63,757 nucleotides of DNA from Gillisia sp. UBA3175 (GCA_002364325.1 DEXV01000003.1:533314-597070), one strand, 5' to 3'; counted from the first letter of the stretch, positions 16,667 through 26,092 are shown. Notes: generated by a model not told the origin, from the letters alone. Program-made: numbers and translations.

Positions 16667-18670
16667 TTAACTAAGCGCTTGCGTTTTTTCCTGTAGCATC
16701 TTTATCTCATCCCGCAATCTTGCTGCCGTCATGAAATCAAGATCTTTTGCCGCCGTTTCCATTTCTTTTCTTTTTACTCTAATGCGTTTTTCCAGCTGTG
16801 GTTTGCTAAAATATTCGGTTTCTTTTTCTGCAGCTTTTAAAGTAGGTGCTGTTTCAATCACATATGGATCAAGCTTTTTACCTACTAAAGAACTTTCTAT
16901 ACTTTTTACTAATGCCGTTGGAGTTATGTTGTTTTTAGTATTATAAGCTATTTGCTTTTCACGTCTATAATTGGTTTGATCAATCGTGGTTTGCATACTG
17001 TTTGTGATCTTATCTGCATACATAATTGCTCTTCCTTCCAAGTGCCTTGCAGCACGCCCGATGGTTTGGGTCAACGATCTATTACTTCTTAAAAAACCTT
17101 CTTTATCTGCATCTAGAATGGCAACTAAAGAAACTTCTGGTAGATCAAGTCCCTCCCTTAATAAGTTAACACCTATAAGAACGTCAAAAATTCCTTTTCT
17201 AAGATCTTGCATGATCTCTACACGCTCCAAAGTATCCACATCAGAATGGATATATCTACATCGCACATTTATTCGAGTGAGATATTTGGTGAGTTCTTCG
17301 GCCATTCTTTTGGTAAGAGTAGTAACCAAAACCCGTTGATCTTTTTCTGTTCTTAAATGAATTTCTTCAATAAGATCATCTATCTGATTTAAACTCGGTC
17401 TCACATCGATAATAGGGTCCAAAAGTCCAGTTGGTCTAATAACCTGTTCTACGTAGATTCCTTCGGTTTTCTGAAGCTCATAATCGGCTGGAGTTGCACT
17501 CACGTAAATCACTTGATTTTGCAATGCTTCAAATTCTTCAAATTTTAATGGTCTGTTATCCATCGCAGCTGGTAATCTAAACCCATAATCTACTAAATTT
17601 TCTTTTCGGGATCTATCTCCACCATACATGGCATGTACTTGCGGAATGGTTACATGACTTTCATCTACTACCATTAAAAAATCGTCTGGAAAGTAATCTA
17701 GTAAGCAAAAAGGTCTTGTTCCCGGTAATCTTCCATCCAAATACCTTGAATAGTTCTCGATTCCGGAACAATATCCTAATTCGCGTATCATCTCGAGATC
17801 AAAATTAGTTCGCTCATCTAATCGCTTTGCTTCTAAATGTTTCCCTATATCTTGAAAATAATCTACCTGTTTTACAAGATCATCCTGAATTTCTCTAATA
17901 GCTCCTTGCAGCACATCTGGTGAGGTTACAAACATATTGGCAGGATATATATTTAAACGCTCGTATTTCTCCAAAACTTCATTGGTAAGTGGATCGAAAG
18001 CTTCAATTTCTTCTATATCATCACCGAAAAAGTGAATTCTAAAGGCATTGTCTGCATAACTCGGAAAAACATCTACCGTATCTCCTTTAATTCGGAAATT
18101 ACCCCGATTAAAATCGGCTTCAGTTCTGGAATATAAACTCTGTACCAAGCGATGAAGCAGCTTAGTTCTGGAAATATGCATATCTTTTTCAATAGAAACC
18201 ACATTCTTTTTGAATTCAACAGGATTCCCGATACCGTATAAGCAGGATACCGAAGCAACCACTAAAATGTCACGTCTTCCGCTTAAAAGTGAAGATGTGG
18301 TGCTTAATCGAAGCTTTTCAAGTTCTTCATTAATAGACAGATCCTTTTCAATATAAGTTCCCGAAGAAGGAATAAATGCTTCCGGCTGGTAATAATCGTA
18401 GTAACTCACAAAATATTCCACCGCATTATCGGGAAAAAATTGTTTGAATTCTGAATATAGCTGAGCGGCTAGCGTTTTATTGTGTGCCAAAATAAGGGTA
18501 GGACGCTGGATCTTTTCAATAACATTTGCCACTGTAAAAGTTTTCCCTGAACCGGTAACCCCTAATAATGTTTGATATTGTTCGTTTTTATCGATACCAG
18601 AAACCAGCTTTTCTATAGCTTGTGGTTGATCGCCTGTAGGTTTGTAATCTGATTTTATTGTGAATTTCAT
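16667..18670 (-). CDS. uvrB: UvrABC excinuclease subunit B
   Basis: A 667-residue DNA repair helicase-like protein that receives damaged DNA from UvrA and loads UvrC. It has Walker A GVTGSGKT near residue 40, the damage-probing beta-hairpin region YYDYYQPEAFIPSSGTYIEK, the DESHV motif II, the helicase C motifs ATPADYEL and GVNLLREGLDLPEVSLVAILDADKEGF, QTIGRAARH, and a C-terminal UVR domain (MKEMETAAKDLDFMTAARLRDE-like) that binds UvrC. I chose ATG 18670 (MKFTIKSDYKP), which matches UvrB N-termini, over the upstream in-frame start at 18703. It is a stand-alone gene with no obvious promoter box. Confidence 0.97.
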   Translation of the reverse strand: MKFTIKSDYKPTGDQPQAIEKLVSGIDKNEQYQTLLGVTGSGKTFTVANVIEKIQRPTLILAHNKTLAAQLYSEFKQFFPDNAVEYFVSYYDYYQPEAFIPSSGTYIEKDLSINEELEKLRLSTTSSLLSGRRDILVVASVSCLYGIGNPVEFKKNVVSIEKDMHISRTKLLHRLVQSLYSRTEADFNRGNFRIKGDTVDVFPSYADNAFRIHFFGDDIEEIEAFDPLTNEVLEKYERLNIYPANMFVTSPDVLQGAIREIQDDLVKQVDYFQDIGKHLEAKRLDERTNFDLEMIRELGYCSGIENYSRYLDGRLPGTRPFCLLDYFPDDFLMVVDESHVTIPQVHAMYGGDRSRKENLVDYGFRLPAAMDNRPLKFEEFEALQNQVIYVSATPADYELQKTEGIYVEQVIRPTGLLDPIIDVRPSLNQIDDLIEEIHLRTEKDQRVLVTTLTKRMAEELTKYLTRINVRCRYIHSDVDTLERVEIMQDLRKGIFDVLIGVNLLREGLDLPEVSLVAILDADKEGFLRSNRSLTQTIGRAARHLEGRAIMYADKITNSMQTTIDQTNYRREKQIAYNTKNNITPTALVKSIESSLVGKKLDPYVIETAPTLKAAEKETEYFSKPQLEKRIRVKRKEMETAAKDLDFMTAARLRDEIKMLQEKTQALS

Positions 18671-18734
18671 GAAACTTTTTCTTAGCCTCACGAAAATAAG
18701 CAATAATCTTGCCTATTCAAATACTGTCATGCTC

Positions 18735-21485
18735 TTATCTGATAAGACTAAAATGACTTCCAAACTCTTTTCCGTTTACTAAAAATATCTTAAACCAATA
18801 ATCGGCGCTTGGCATGTCTTTATTATTAAAGCTACCATCCCATCCAGCATCATTCGGGTCCAATTGTTTTAATAATTTTCCATAGCGATCATAGATATAA
18901 ACCCCTGTTACTTGTAATTCTGGATCAATTACTTTAAATGGTTTCCAGCGGTCGTTATATCCATCATTATTCGGAGTAAAAAAATAAGGATATCCAAAAA
19001 CTAGAATATCCTGCTGTTTAATTTCGCAACCATCTTCATTTTTCACAAATATGGTGTGTTGACCTGAAGGAATATCCTTGAATATTGGTGAATCCTGATA
19101 CGGTCCTTCAATATTATCTATTGCAAACATAGGTACCGATTCTGATGAAAACTCTACAGTTAAATCGCTTAGAGCTCCATTGCTATCCATAGCTATATTT
19201 AAAATTTCTGGACTTTGTAATCGTAAAATATTAAAATTTGTGGTAATACCGCAGCCTAAAGTTTTATCTGTAATAATTAACTCATAATCTCCGTCTCCAT
19301 AAACCTGAATTTGCTGAGAAATTTCACCAGTGTTCCACTGGAAATCATAAATAGATGGATCAAAATTTGTTTCTGGGCCAATGGTTATAGGGAAGTTTAT
19401 TTCGCAAAAACTTAATTTTGTGATTTCCTGAACCTCAGGAAACGTGCTAATTTCCAATTTCATATTTCCTGAGCCATAGCAAATATTATCGCTCAAAGCA
19501 TTTATGAAAATAGTCCTTTCTCTGGACGAATACTGTAGGGGTAAGGGATTTAGTCCAACCGATGCCTGCTCTTCATTTAAATGAAATGTCAGCTCGATAT
19601 CTGCGGGTAAGCCCAGTTCATTCCGAATGTTTTGTGCAATTACTTCAAAGTTAAAATCTGCTTTGCCATTTCCAGTATCACAACCTTTAGCTGGTTGAGG
19701 AGAAAGATTTAATCCATCTTTTGTTTTGAGAGTTATTTCTGAAATGTTGTAGCAAAGCGAATTGAATTTTACCACTTTGGCATATATTTCTTGATTTTGA
19801 CTCTGATTCCGGAAGATTATATTTAAAGAATTTTGATTCTCCAAGTCAGCTCCTGCTTCACCTAAACTCTCATAAAAATAAATCTGAGTACTTCCGTCGC
19901 CAAGAGAGACTTCGTCTTTAGAAAGCTGCAGATTAAAATCGGCCAAACCATCTGTAGAATTCTCATCGTATCGATCACATTGGTAGAGGACGTACTTGTC
20001 TAAAACCTTTGGGTTGTCTACTATATTAATTTGTTTACAAGCAGGATCTTGCATCAAATTGTTGATATATCTTGTAAATGTCACGGTATAAGTACCAGTT
20101 TGAGAATAAGTGTGTGCGGCGTCTGCTTGGTTTGAAGTGGAGCCATCACCAAAATCCCATTTTACGGTATCATATTTTTCCTCACCCAACGGGAAAAAGT
20201 GTGTTGAATCTCCCAAACAGGTATATTCATAATCAAAATCACTTTTTAAAAGAGATTGGATAAATTGTGGTAATCCCATTTCCACTATTCCCGGGCTAAC
20301 ATCCACAACATTTGCACGAAAATTTGCAGATGTTCCTTTTTCCTCTGGCTTATTAATCACAGATAGAAAATGATAATCTGAAACTCCAGAGGGATGCCCT
20401 GCACGATAGATCTTACCATCTATAGCCAGTTGTAATGCCCCGCCGCTACTATCTCCACTATTCAAAATTACTTGTGAGCTACCCACATTTGTAGCAGAAA
20501 GATCATATTGATATAATTCTCCACGTTGTAGCGCGTCATTATTGTCATAAATATTAGCTGTTACATATAGTTTGGTTCCTTTTGGAGAAAACTCTACACC
20601 ATACGGGTACGAATTAGAAAGAATTGTAAGTTCTTGAGAAAATTTACCTGTGAGATCATCAAAATCATATAACAAAACCTTACCGTTCTTCCTACTACCT
20701 GAACGAGGCCCACCACCGAGAATAGTACTTGCGTGGGCAATGGCGAGTTTTGTTCCATCGGTAGAGAATTTCATATAACCAATTCCCGTTTTATTAGCTA
20801 AGGGATCATCTTTGGTAGGAGGAATGCTAGTAGGAACCTGAGATATTACAGGAGTGGTATCCAATCCTGAAGATGAAATTTTGAAAGCATAAAACTTGTT
20901 GGTGAATTGCGTGGCTACCCAATAGGAGGAACAATCCCCATGAATTACTGCTGAAATTTTCTCTGAACTCTTAAATTCCCTTTCCTGCGCATCAGATTGA
21001 TCATAGGTTATAAGATGAATGTTTTTCTGGTTTGGATCTATATCACCAAATCCAGAATTAAGAGTCATATCTACCACTGAAAAATTAACTCCTTCAATGG
21101 GATCACCTGGTGGATCGGTATAATCTGGTTTGTCCACAGTGATAATATAGAAAATGGTTGGATTTTCAGGTTTAGGAACAATAATCGCAGATTGGGAACT
21201 TGAAAGATTACCTTTTAACCCCGCACCATTTGGCATGATATTGTGATTGCGATCATACACCATCATTCCATCTGTATAGAAAAGAAGGTTTCCATTTCGA
21301 TCGGAAATTGTTGCTGAACCCTCCAGCGTAGTAAGCTTAGCATTTGAAACAGGAACAGGAGATCCAGAATTGAAATTTAAGGCTGCCTGATTTCCGAAAT
21401 ACCAATAGGCACCTTCATTTTGTGCATAAAACGCACTGGAAATCATGCAACAGATGAAAATCAGAAAAAATCTACTAAACTTCAT
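18735..21485 (-). CDS. T9SS type B sorting-domain surface protein with PKD domain
   Basis: A 916-residue secreted protein. A signal peptide (about 1-21, ending FYAQ) is followed by a long beta-propeller-like region (about 25-410: WYFGNQAALNF, LLFYTDGMMVYD, KLAIAHAS, VEFSPKGTKLYVT). Next comes a PKD domain near residue 445 (VKWDFGDGSTSN, HTYSQTGTYTVTF), several Ig-like segments, and a C-terminal type B sorting domain (YFFTPNNDGYNDRW, VYIYDRYGKLLKQ, GWDGSFNNKDMPSADYWFKI). The last matches the CHU_C/gliding-type signal for the type IX system. It should be exported across the outer membrane by T9SS, whose genes are not in this window. Function beyond surface binding is unknown. Confidence 0.93.
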   Translation of the reverse strand: MKFSRFFLIFICCMISSAFYAQNEGAYWYFGNQAALNFNSGSPVPVSNAKLTTLEGSATISDRNGNLLFYTDGMMVYDRNHNIMPNGAGLKGNLSSSQSAIIVPKPENPTIFYIITVDKPDYTDPPGDPIEGVNFSVVDMTLNSGFGDIDPNQKNIHLITYDQSDAQEREFKSSEKISAVIHGDCSSYWVATQFTNKFYAFKISSSGLDTTPVISQVPTSIPPTKDDPLANKTGIGYMKFSTDGTKLAIAHASTILGGGPRSGSRKNGKVLLYDFDDLTGKFSQELTILSNSYPYGVEFSPKGTKLYVTANIYDNNDALQRGELYQYDLSATNVGSSQVILNSGDSSGGALQLAIDGKIYRAGHPSGVSDYHFLSVINKPEEKGTSANFRANVVDVSPGIVEMGLPQFIQSLLKSDFDYEYTCLGDSTHFFPLGEEKYDTVKWDFGDGSTSNQADAAHTYSQTGTYTVTFTRYINNLMQDPACKQINIVDNPKVLDKYVLYQCDRYDENSTDGLADFNLQLSKDEVSLGDGSTQIYFYESLGEAGADLENQNSLNIIFRNQSQNQEIYAKVVKFNSLCYNISEITLKTKDGLNLSPQPAKGCDTGNGKADFNFEVIAQNIRNELGLPADIELTFHLNEEQASVGLNPLPLQYSSRERTIFINALSDNICYGSGNMKLEISTFPEVQEITKLSFCEINFPITIGPETNFDPSIYDFQWNTGEISQQIQVYGDGDYELIITDKTLGCGITTNFNILRLQSPEILNIAMDSNGALSDLTVEFSSESVPMFAIDNIEGPYQDSPIFKDIPSGQHTIFVKNEDGCEIKQQDILVFGYPYFFTPNNDGYNDRWKPFKVIDPELQVTGVYIYDRYGKLLKQLDPNDAGWDGSFNNKDMPSADYWFKIFLVNGKEFGSHFSLIR

Positions 21486-21511
21486 AAGCCGATAAATAAC
21501 CTAATAAAATG

Positions 21512-22348
21512 TTACAAATCTCTTTTCTTTAGTAGAGCAAGAGAGAAGTAAACGAAAAGAACTGTCCAAATTACAACAATTAGCAACTGATACCAATGTA
21601 CTCCGTAATCTTTATCTAATTCTTCCCCTATTTGGGTTGCAGCAGTTTTAATAAATGTTAAACGTGAGAATGGCTCTACCACCAAATTACTCATGGCGGT
21701 TAAAGGAAAGAATTGCATAATGTTCTCAGGAAGTTCACTTTCTCTAAACAGCTTGAAATTTAAAACTCCATATAATATTCCTTCAAAGATCCACCAGATA
21801 AAAAGGAAGCCCAAAGCAAATGCTGAACGTTTAATTAAGATCCCCACGAACATACAGAAGGCAAAGAATCCAAGTAGTTTTACAAAGTAGCCAACGATAT
21901 ATTCCATATCGGAAAACACTATGGATAATTCCGTAAAATCTGAAAAAGAGTATCCTAAGATCAAAGAAACTACTACCAAGAACAGTGTGGAGATCAATGA
22001 GAAAAGTACCACGGTGATAAATTTAGAAAGCACAAATTCTTTCTTGCTCAAGCCATCAATTAGATTCTGTTTTAATGTTCTATTGCTATATTCATTAGAC
22101 ATCATTGAGACGATTACTATGGCTAAGAATAGCTTTAATAATGCAGCAATATAACTATTGAAATGCCAGATGAACGGGAAATTAAATATCCCCTGATCTG
22201 CCAATCTAAAATGTATTGGTCCAATATCGAATTCTAAAGAAGCTATGAGCGCTATAAAGGTGATCAAAATGAAATAAGTAATTATAAGTACTTTTGCCGA
22301 GCGGCTATATCTTAATTTGTGTAATTCTATTTGTAATAATCGTAACAT
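21512..22348 (-). CDS. ABC-2 type transporter permease
   Basis: A 278-residue integral membrane protein with six predicted hydrophobic segments and the ABC-2 permease layout: a cytosolic N-terminus (RLLQIELHKLRYSRSAKV), a long first periplasmic loop, then SMMSNEYSNRTLKQNLIDGLSKKEFVLSKF, the typical coupling-helix region. Its ATG immediately follows the stop of the ATPase gene, so the two are co-translated and form one exporter. Relatives act in sodium, antibiotic or lipid export or in gliding-related ABC complexes; no substrate can be read here. No third subunit is present. Confidence 0.9.
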   Translation of the reverse strand: MLRLLQIELHKLRYSRSAKVLIITYFILITFIALIASLEFDIGPIHFRLADQGIFNFPFIWHFNSYIAALLKLFLAIVIVSMMSNEYSNRTLKQNLIDGLSKKEFVLSKFITVVLFSLISTLFLVVVSLILGYSFSDFTELSIVFSDMEYIVGYFVKLLGFFAFCMFVGILIKRSAFALGFLFIWWIFEGILYGVLNFKLFRESELPENIMQFFPLTAMSNLVVEPFSRLTFIKTAATQIGEELDKDYGVHWYQLLIVVIWTVLFVYFSLALLKKRDL

Positions 22349-23251
22349 CTACAGGGCGGTTTGATTAGTTAATTGTAAAAATTGTTCTTCAAGGCTTTCT
22401 TTTCGTTTCACTAAATAAGAAAGTACCATTCCTCTTTCATAAAGGAATTTATTTAACTCATCTGCTCCCATAGGTTCTTCCAATATTGCCGTCAGTAAAC
22501 CTTCATTAATAGAGATCTTACCAATAAAAGAATGTTCTTTTAATAGTTCTTCCAAACGTGACATATCTTCTGCCTTCAGTTCGAAGAAGCCATGGCTTGC
22601 ATTCATTTCATCTACTCTGCCGCTGTATAGTTTTATACCTTTTCTAATGATTACTACATGAGAACACACTTTTTCTACTTCATCTAATAAGTGAGAAGCT
22701 AAAAGAATTGTAGTTCCTGTAGAAGCGATCTTGCGAATGATCTCACGAATTTGATGTATACCTTGGGGATCTAATCCGTTGGTTGGTTCATCTAGTATTA
22801 ATATTTCAGGATCATTGAGTAGAGCAGAGGCTATTGCTAGGCGCTGTTTCATCCCTAAGGAGAAGGTTCTAAATTTGCTATCTTTTCTATCCAGCAATCC
22901 AACAATTTCTAGTTTTTCCTCTATCTTTTCTTTTTTTATTTCCTTGATCCTGCACACCAAAGCTAAATTTTGAGAAGCGGTCATATAAGGGTAAAAGTTT
23001 GGATGCTCTATAATTGCTCCAACTTTCTTTAAAGCTTCATGCGTAGAATCTGATCCATCAAACCAGTGAAAATCGCCACTGGTGCTATTAACCACATTTA
23101 ATACCATTCCTAAGGTTGTAGATTTTCCACTTCCGTTAGGTCCTAATATTCCGTAAACATTACCTTTTTTTATTGTGAACGAGAGGTCGTTTACTGCAGT
23201 TAAACTTCCGTATCTCTTGGTGAGATGATTAATTGTAAGAATTGTCTCCAA
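22349..23251 (-). CDS. ABC transporter ATP-binding protein
   Basis: A 300-residue ATPase that powers the adjacent ABC-2 permease. It shows Walker A GPNGSGKST, the Q-loop (IIEHPNFYPYMTA), signature FSLGMKQRLAIA, Walker B ILILDEPTNGLDP and the switch His in LLASHLLDEV. The domain arrangement and C-terminal extension (about 215-300) match the CcmA/NatA type of exporter ATPases. It is the first gene of the two-gene unit; the permease start abuts its stop. No -7 box is seen in the short divergent region toward 23343. Confidence 0.95.
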   Translation of the reverse strand: METILTINHLTKRYGSLTAVNDLSFTIKKGNVYGILGPNGSGKSTTLGMVLNVVNSTSGDFHWFDGSDSTHEALKKVGAIIEHPNFYPYMTASQNLALVCRIKEIKKEKIEEKLEIVGLLDRKDSKFRTFSLGMKQRLAIASALLNDPEILILDEPTNGLDPQGIHQIREIIRKIASTGTTILLASHLLDEVEKVCSHVVIIRKGIKLYSGRVDEMNASHGFFELKAEDMSRLEELLKEHSFIGKISINEGLLTAILEEPMGADELNKFLYERGMVLSYLVKRKESLEEQFLQLTNQTAL

Positions 23252-23320
23252 ATTGAACTGAATTTATAAATAAGACTCCGATGTTAACATTTTGTTACAA
23301 GAGAATTGGAAGAGATACTG

Positions 23321-23328
23321 TATTTTTG
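23321..23328 (+). promoter_or_regulatory. -7 box upstream of the kinase-like gene
   Basis: TATTTTTG matches TAnnTTTG and ends 14 bases before the ATG at 23343. It lies downstream of the in-frame TTG at 23292, so it argues for 23343 as the start. A TTTG lies at 23291-23294, but the 26-base spacing is longer than usual. Confidence 0.5.
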
Positions 23329-23342
23329 AAAAAACCCCAAAA

Positions 23343-24407
23343 ATGGAAGATAATTTAATGTCCAGGAAAAAACCATCTTTTCCTGTAAATGATCGATTTC
23401 ATAAATATCTTGAAAAGTATAATAGAGATACTAAAATTCCTGTTTTCTATGATGATCTGCTACGGTTTTCGGGTTCCATTGTGGTTTATGATAGAAATGA
23501 AGAAGATACCTTATGGGTACGCTGCTATTATTCCGATAGTGAGCGAAATGAAATAGACGATTCTTTAAAGCATGTTTATACTATCCTACATTCCGATGGA
23601 AGTGATGATTCACTTCCTTTTTTAAGTATAGACGCGATTGATTATTGCACCTTCGGTAATTCGAAGCCTTTTAGAATCAAGGTTAGAAATACATTAAATG
23701 ATAGTTTTACTTATTTCTATATTAAGCTTGCTGATGCTTCCAGAATATATGGGTTGGAAATAGAGCATATCTTGTCTCCACATAGAATGAATTTTCTGGT
23801 TTATAAGGATACTTTAATTGAAGAGCATATTGCAGGGATACCTGGAGATGTTTTTATTCAAGAGGAATTGCCTCTTTGTGATGAACGAGCGAAAACGCAA
23901 ATCGCCAAGCAATTCGTGAAGTTTAATGAGCGCTGTACTGTTAGATTACTTGGTGATATGCGTTCCTATAATTACGTGATCATTCCAACGCACGATTTTG
24001 ATCATGTAGAATATACTATTCGTGCGATAGATTTCGATCAGCAATGTTATGAAGGTAATTTAAAAGTGTACCGACCGCAATTTTTTAAGGAAAATTTTAA
24101 AATGGTAGAGTTGGTAACAGAAAAGTTAGAGCATAGCTCCATAGAGCAATATAGAAAAGAGGAGCGTTCTCTTTTGGCCAAAAGAATGATTAATGCGCAA
24201 TCTCGTTTCAAGGAATTGGTAAGATGTATGATAAATGACCACGTTTCTACTCCAGAAAATGTGCGTATGCTTAGAAATGATCTATATCATTTCACAAATG
24301 ATATGAAGTTTAAACGCGCAAGAACTATGGGGCAAATTTTAAGAACTGCCTTGGAATTTGTTAAACGAAACTATGAAAATGTACATCTAAAATCGATAAG
24401 AGTTTAG
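23343..24407 (+). CDS. Uncharacterised protein with a kinase-like (APH/PKL) core
   Basis: A 354-residue cytosolic protein of no family I can name. Elements of a protein-kinase/aminoglycoside-kinase fold occur in the right order: FYIKLADASR with Lys128 as possible ATP lysine, a helix with Glu139 (GLEIEHIL), a hinge-like IEEHIAGIPGD (160-169), a catalytic-loop-like LLGDMRSYN with Asp205 and Asn210, and a metal-binding-like IDFDQ (Asp230/Asp232). The usual His before the catalytic Asp is replaced (L-G-D). A separate N-terminal region (1-105) precedes the core, and a basic helical tail (about 265-354) follows. The stop overlaps the convergent NdpA-like gene by four bases. The kinase assignment is inference from motif order. 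Confidence 0.7.
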   Translation: MEDNLMSRKKPSFPVNDRFHKYLEKYNRDTKIPVFYDDLLRFSGSIVVYDRNEEDTLWVRCYYSDSERNEIDDSLKHVYTILHSDGSDDSLPFLSIDAIDYCTFGNSKPFRIKVRNTLNDSFTYFYIKLADASRIYGLEIEHILSPHRMNFLVYKDTLIEEHIAGIPGDVFIQEELPLCDERAKTQIAKQFVKFNERCTVRLLGDMRSYNYVIIPTHDFDHVEYTIRAIDFDQQCYEGNLKVYRPQFFKENFKMVELVTEKLEHSSIEQYRKEERSLLAKRMINAQSRFKELVRCMINDHVSTPENVRMLRNDLYHFTNDMKFKRARTMGQILRTALEFVKRNYENVHLKSIRV

Positions 24408-25462
24408 CTCTTTTCTTCTTTATTAAAATATACCAAGTAGTAATACATTTGCTTTTCCTCGTCCCAACCTTTCTCTACAAATTTCTGAGCAGATTCCGGG
24501 TTTATAAAGTCTAACCTGATCTGAATATTGGTATCTAAATTAATGGTATTCTTTATAGATTTTCTTGCCGAAGTTACTGCCGCATTGGCAATTGGGAATT
24601 CGGTAAGATCTTCAATTCTATATTTTGGTGCTTTCTCTTGTTTGTAATTCTGAAATTCTGGAATTAAAGCAGGATTGTCTATAACCGAATTTAAAAAGTT
24701 AGATTCTTCGAATGAATCATTTTTTGCGAAGTAATCTACACTTCGGTTCATGAACATTACTTCTTCTTTTTTGTCTTCCGCAGGCAAAACAACATCTTTT
24801 GCGAAATTCTGACAGAATTTTAAATATTTCTTCGTGTAGAAGTTCTCATCGGCTAGAATATCCACCCCCAAGAAATTCTCCAACCAATACTTAGTATCAT
24901 ATTTATTGGAATCTACAGATAATATCTTGTAACCTTCAGCTCTATTCTTGTTAAAGATAAGCGCTCCCTTATCCATCTTGTTAAGATTGATCCCTTGTTG
25001 GATCACCATTTCCAGTAAAGTTCCTTTTTCTTTAAATTGAAGGAAATCATGTTTTAATTCAGATTTAAAGATCCCAATTGCAGATACCTTTTCATTGTCC
25101 AACAACATATTTTCGAAATATACTACATACACTTCTCCACTTTTTATATGAGGATGAGAAGATTGCTCGAATAATAATGTGGTTATCTTTTTTGAAACTT
25201 CATGAATGCTATCTGGAGCATCAAAGATCTGGTTGGCAAAATTATACAGCTGATTAAATTCCAAATCTGATTCGTGCGTGAACTGAAAATAATTCTCTTC
25301 TTTTTCTCTAAAAGATTTTAAGAAATATTCCTTGATCAGTGGCGCAATTTCATCATTCAGCGTAAAAGGTTCCCCGGAAAGAAAAATGTTCTCATTTCTA
25401 CTTTTATTTCCAACACGGTGAATAGAAAGCGATTCAATTTGGGCATTATATAAGTTGATCAT
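24404..25462 (-). CDS. Nucleoid-associated protein, NdpA/YejK family
   Basis: A 352-residue protein matching the NdpA family. Visible family features are the N-terminal IHRVGNKSRNE, the VVYFENM strand, a KGALIF/KILSVDS segment and the later WLENFLGV. Members bind DNA or nucleoid in Gram-negative bacteria, but their role is poorly known; many Bacteroidota carry one. The gene overlaps the convergent kinase-like gene by four bases (shared TTAG). It is followed on the same strand by nothing closer than the ABC unit and preceded by the PRiA4_ORF3 gene with an 84-base gap. No strong promoter box is visible. Confidence 0.85.
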   Translation of the reverse strand: MINLYNAQIESLSIHRVGNKSRNENIFLSGEPFTLNDEIAPLIKEYFLKSFREKEENYFQFTHESDLEFNQLYNFANQIFDAPDSIHEVSKKITTLLFEQSSHPHIKSGEVYVVYFENMLLDNEKVSAIGIFKSELKHDFLQFKEKGTLLEMVIQQGINLNKMDKGALIFNKNRAEGYKILSVDSNKYDTKYWLENFLGVDILADENFYTKKYLKFCQNFAKDVVLPAEDKKEEVMFMNRSVDYFAKNDSFEESNFLNSVIDNPALIPEFQNYKQEKAPKYRIEDLTEFPIANAAVTSARKSIKNTINLDTNIQIRLDFINPESAQKFVEKGWDEEKQMYYYLVYFNKEEKS

Positions 25463-25546
25463 TTTGTGCTAGAAATTTAAAAGTTGAGACCGCACTTTGG
25501 ATAAGCAGCAATCTGTATACATAATTTAATAAAAAAGTAGTGGAGC

Positions 25547-26065
25547 TTAATTCCAGTTTTCATCAAAAGAAAGATCATCATAATCTTCAAGATCCATATC
25601 AGATCCATAATCATCGTCATCGTCGTCAAATCCATCTTTTTCAGCAACAAACTCTTTGTCTGGCGCTTCTAATGGAATTTGACCGTGTACAAACATTAGA
25701 TTTGGATAATCCCTTCCGTCCTCTATCTCAGCAATTTCAGCTAGTTCTATAAGAAAGGTCCACATGCTTAGGAAATCATATACATAGATCAATTTGCGTT
25801 CGTTCTTGGAAACAACAGAGTCCAATGTAGTTTCATTCATCAAACGAATATCGTCTAAACCATCTCCTAGATCAAATTGAGAGATCTCCTCTCCTTGGTT
25901 CCAATCGTCGTCACTTATATAAAAAGCGGCCATTTCATTTCCATCAAATCCAAAAGCGTTTACTATAGAATTATGAAAATCTTCTAAAGTGCTTTCTTCT
26001 AAAATTTCGATATCTCTAAAAACATCATCTTGGGTATCCAAAATGACTCTAAATCTATAAACCAT
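25547..26065 (-). CDS. PRiA4_ORF3-like protein with acidic tail
   Basis: A 172-residue protein. The N-terminal 100 residues (YRFRVILDTQDDVFRDIEI, STLEDFHNSIVNAFGFDGNEMAAFYIS) match the PRiA4_ORF3-like fold first noted on plasmid pRiA4b and in IS1096 passenger proteins. In Bacteroidota the family is chromosomal and not linked to transposons; I see no transposase here. The last 35 residues are extremely acidic, with long Asp runs, suggesting binding to a basic partner or metal. Function is unknown. A -7 box (26085-26092) on the minus strand lies inside the end of the upstream heme A synthase gene. Confidence 0.85.
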   Translation of the reverse strand: MVYRFRVILDTQDDVFRDIEILEESTLEDFHNSIVNAFGFDGNEMAAFYISDDDWNQGEEISQFDLGDGLDDIRLMNETTLDSVVSKNERKLIYVYDFLSMWTFLIELAEIAEIEDGRDYPNLMFVHGQIPLEAPDKEFVAEKDGFDDDDDDYGSDMDLEDYDDLSFDENWN

Positions 26066-26084
26066 TCTAATTTTTTTATGGGTT

Positions 26085-26092
26085 CAAAGTTA
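26085..26092 (-). promoter_or_regulatory. -7 box for the PRiA4_ORF3 gene
   Basis: The minus strand reads TAACTTTG, a match to TAnnTTTG, 19 bases upstream of the ATG at 26065 and overlapping the stop codon of the heme A synthase gene. No clear -33 box is seen. Confidence 0.5.

Noticed and set aside
18671..18703. Extended start of UvrB at 18703
   Set aside because: The extra 11 residues do not resemble UvrB N-termini; MKFTIKSDYKP at 18670 does.
23292..23342. Upstream TTG start for the kinase-like protein
   Set aside because: A -7 box at 23321-23328 lies downstream of it, and ATG 23343 gives a normal N-terminus.
25547..26065. Insertion sequence remnant because of the PRiA4_ORF3/IS1096 name
   Set aside because: There are no terminal inverted repeats, target duplications or transposase nearby; the gene looks like a normal chromosomal one.
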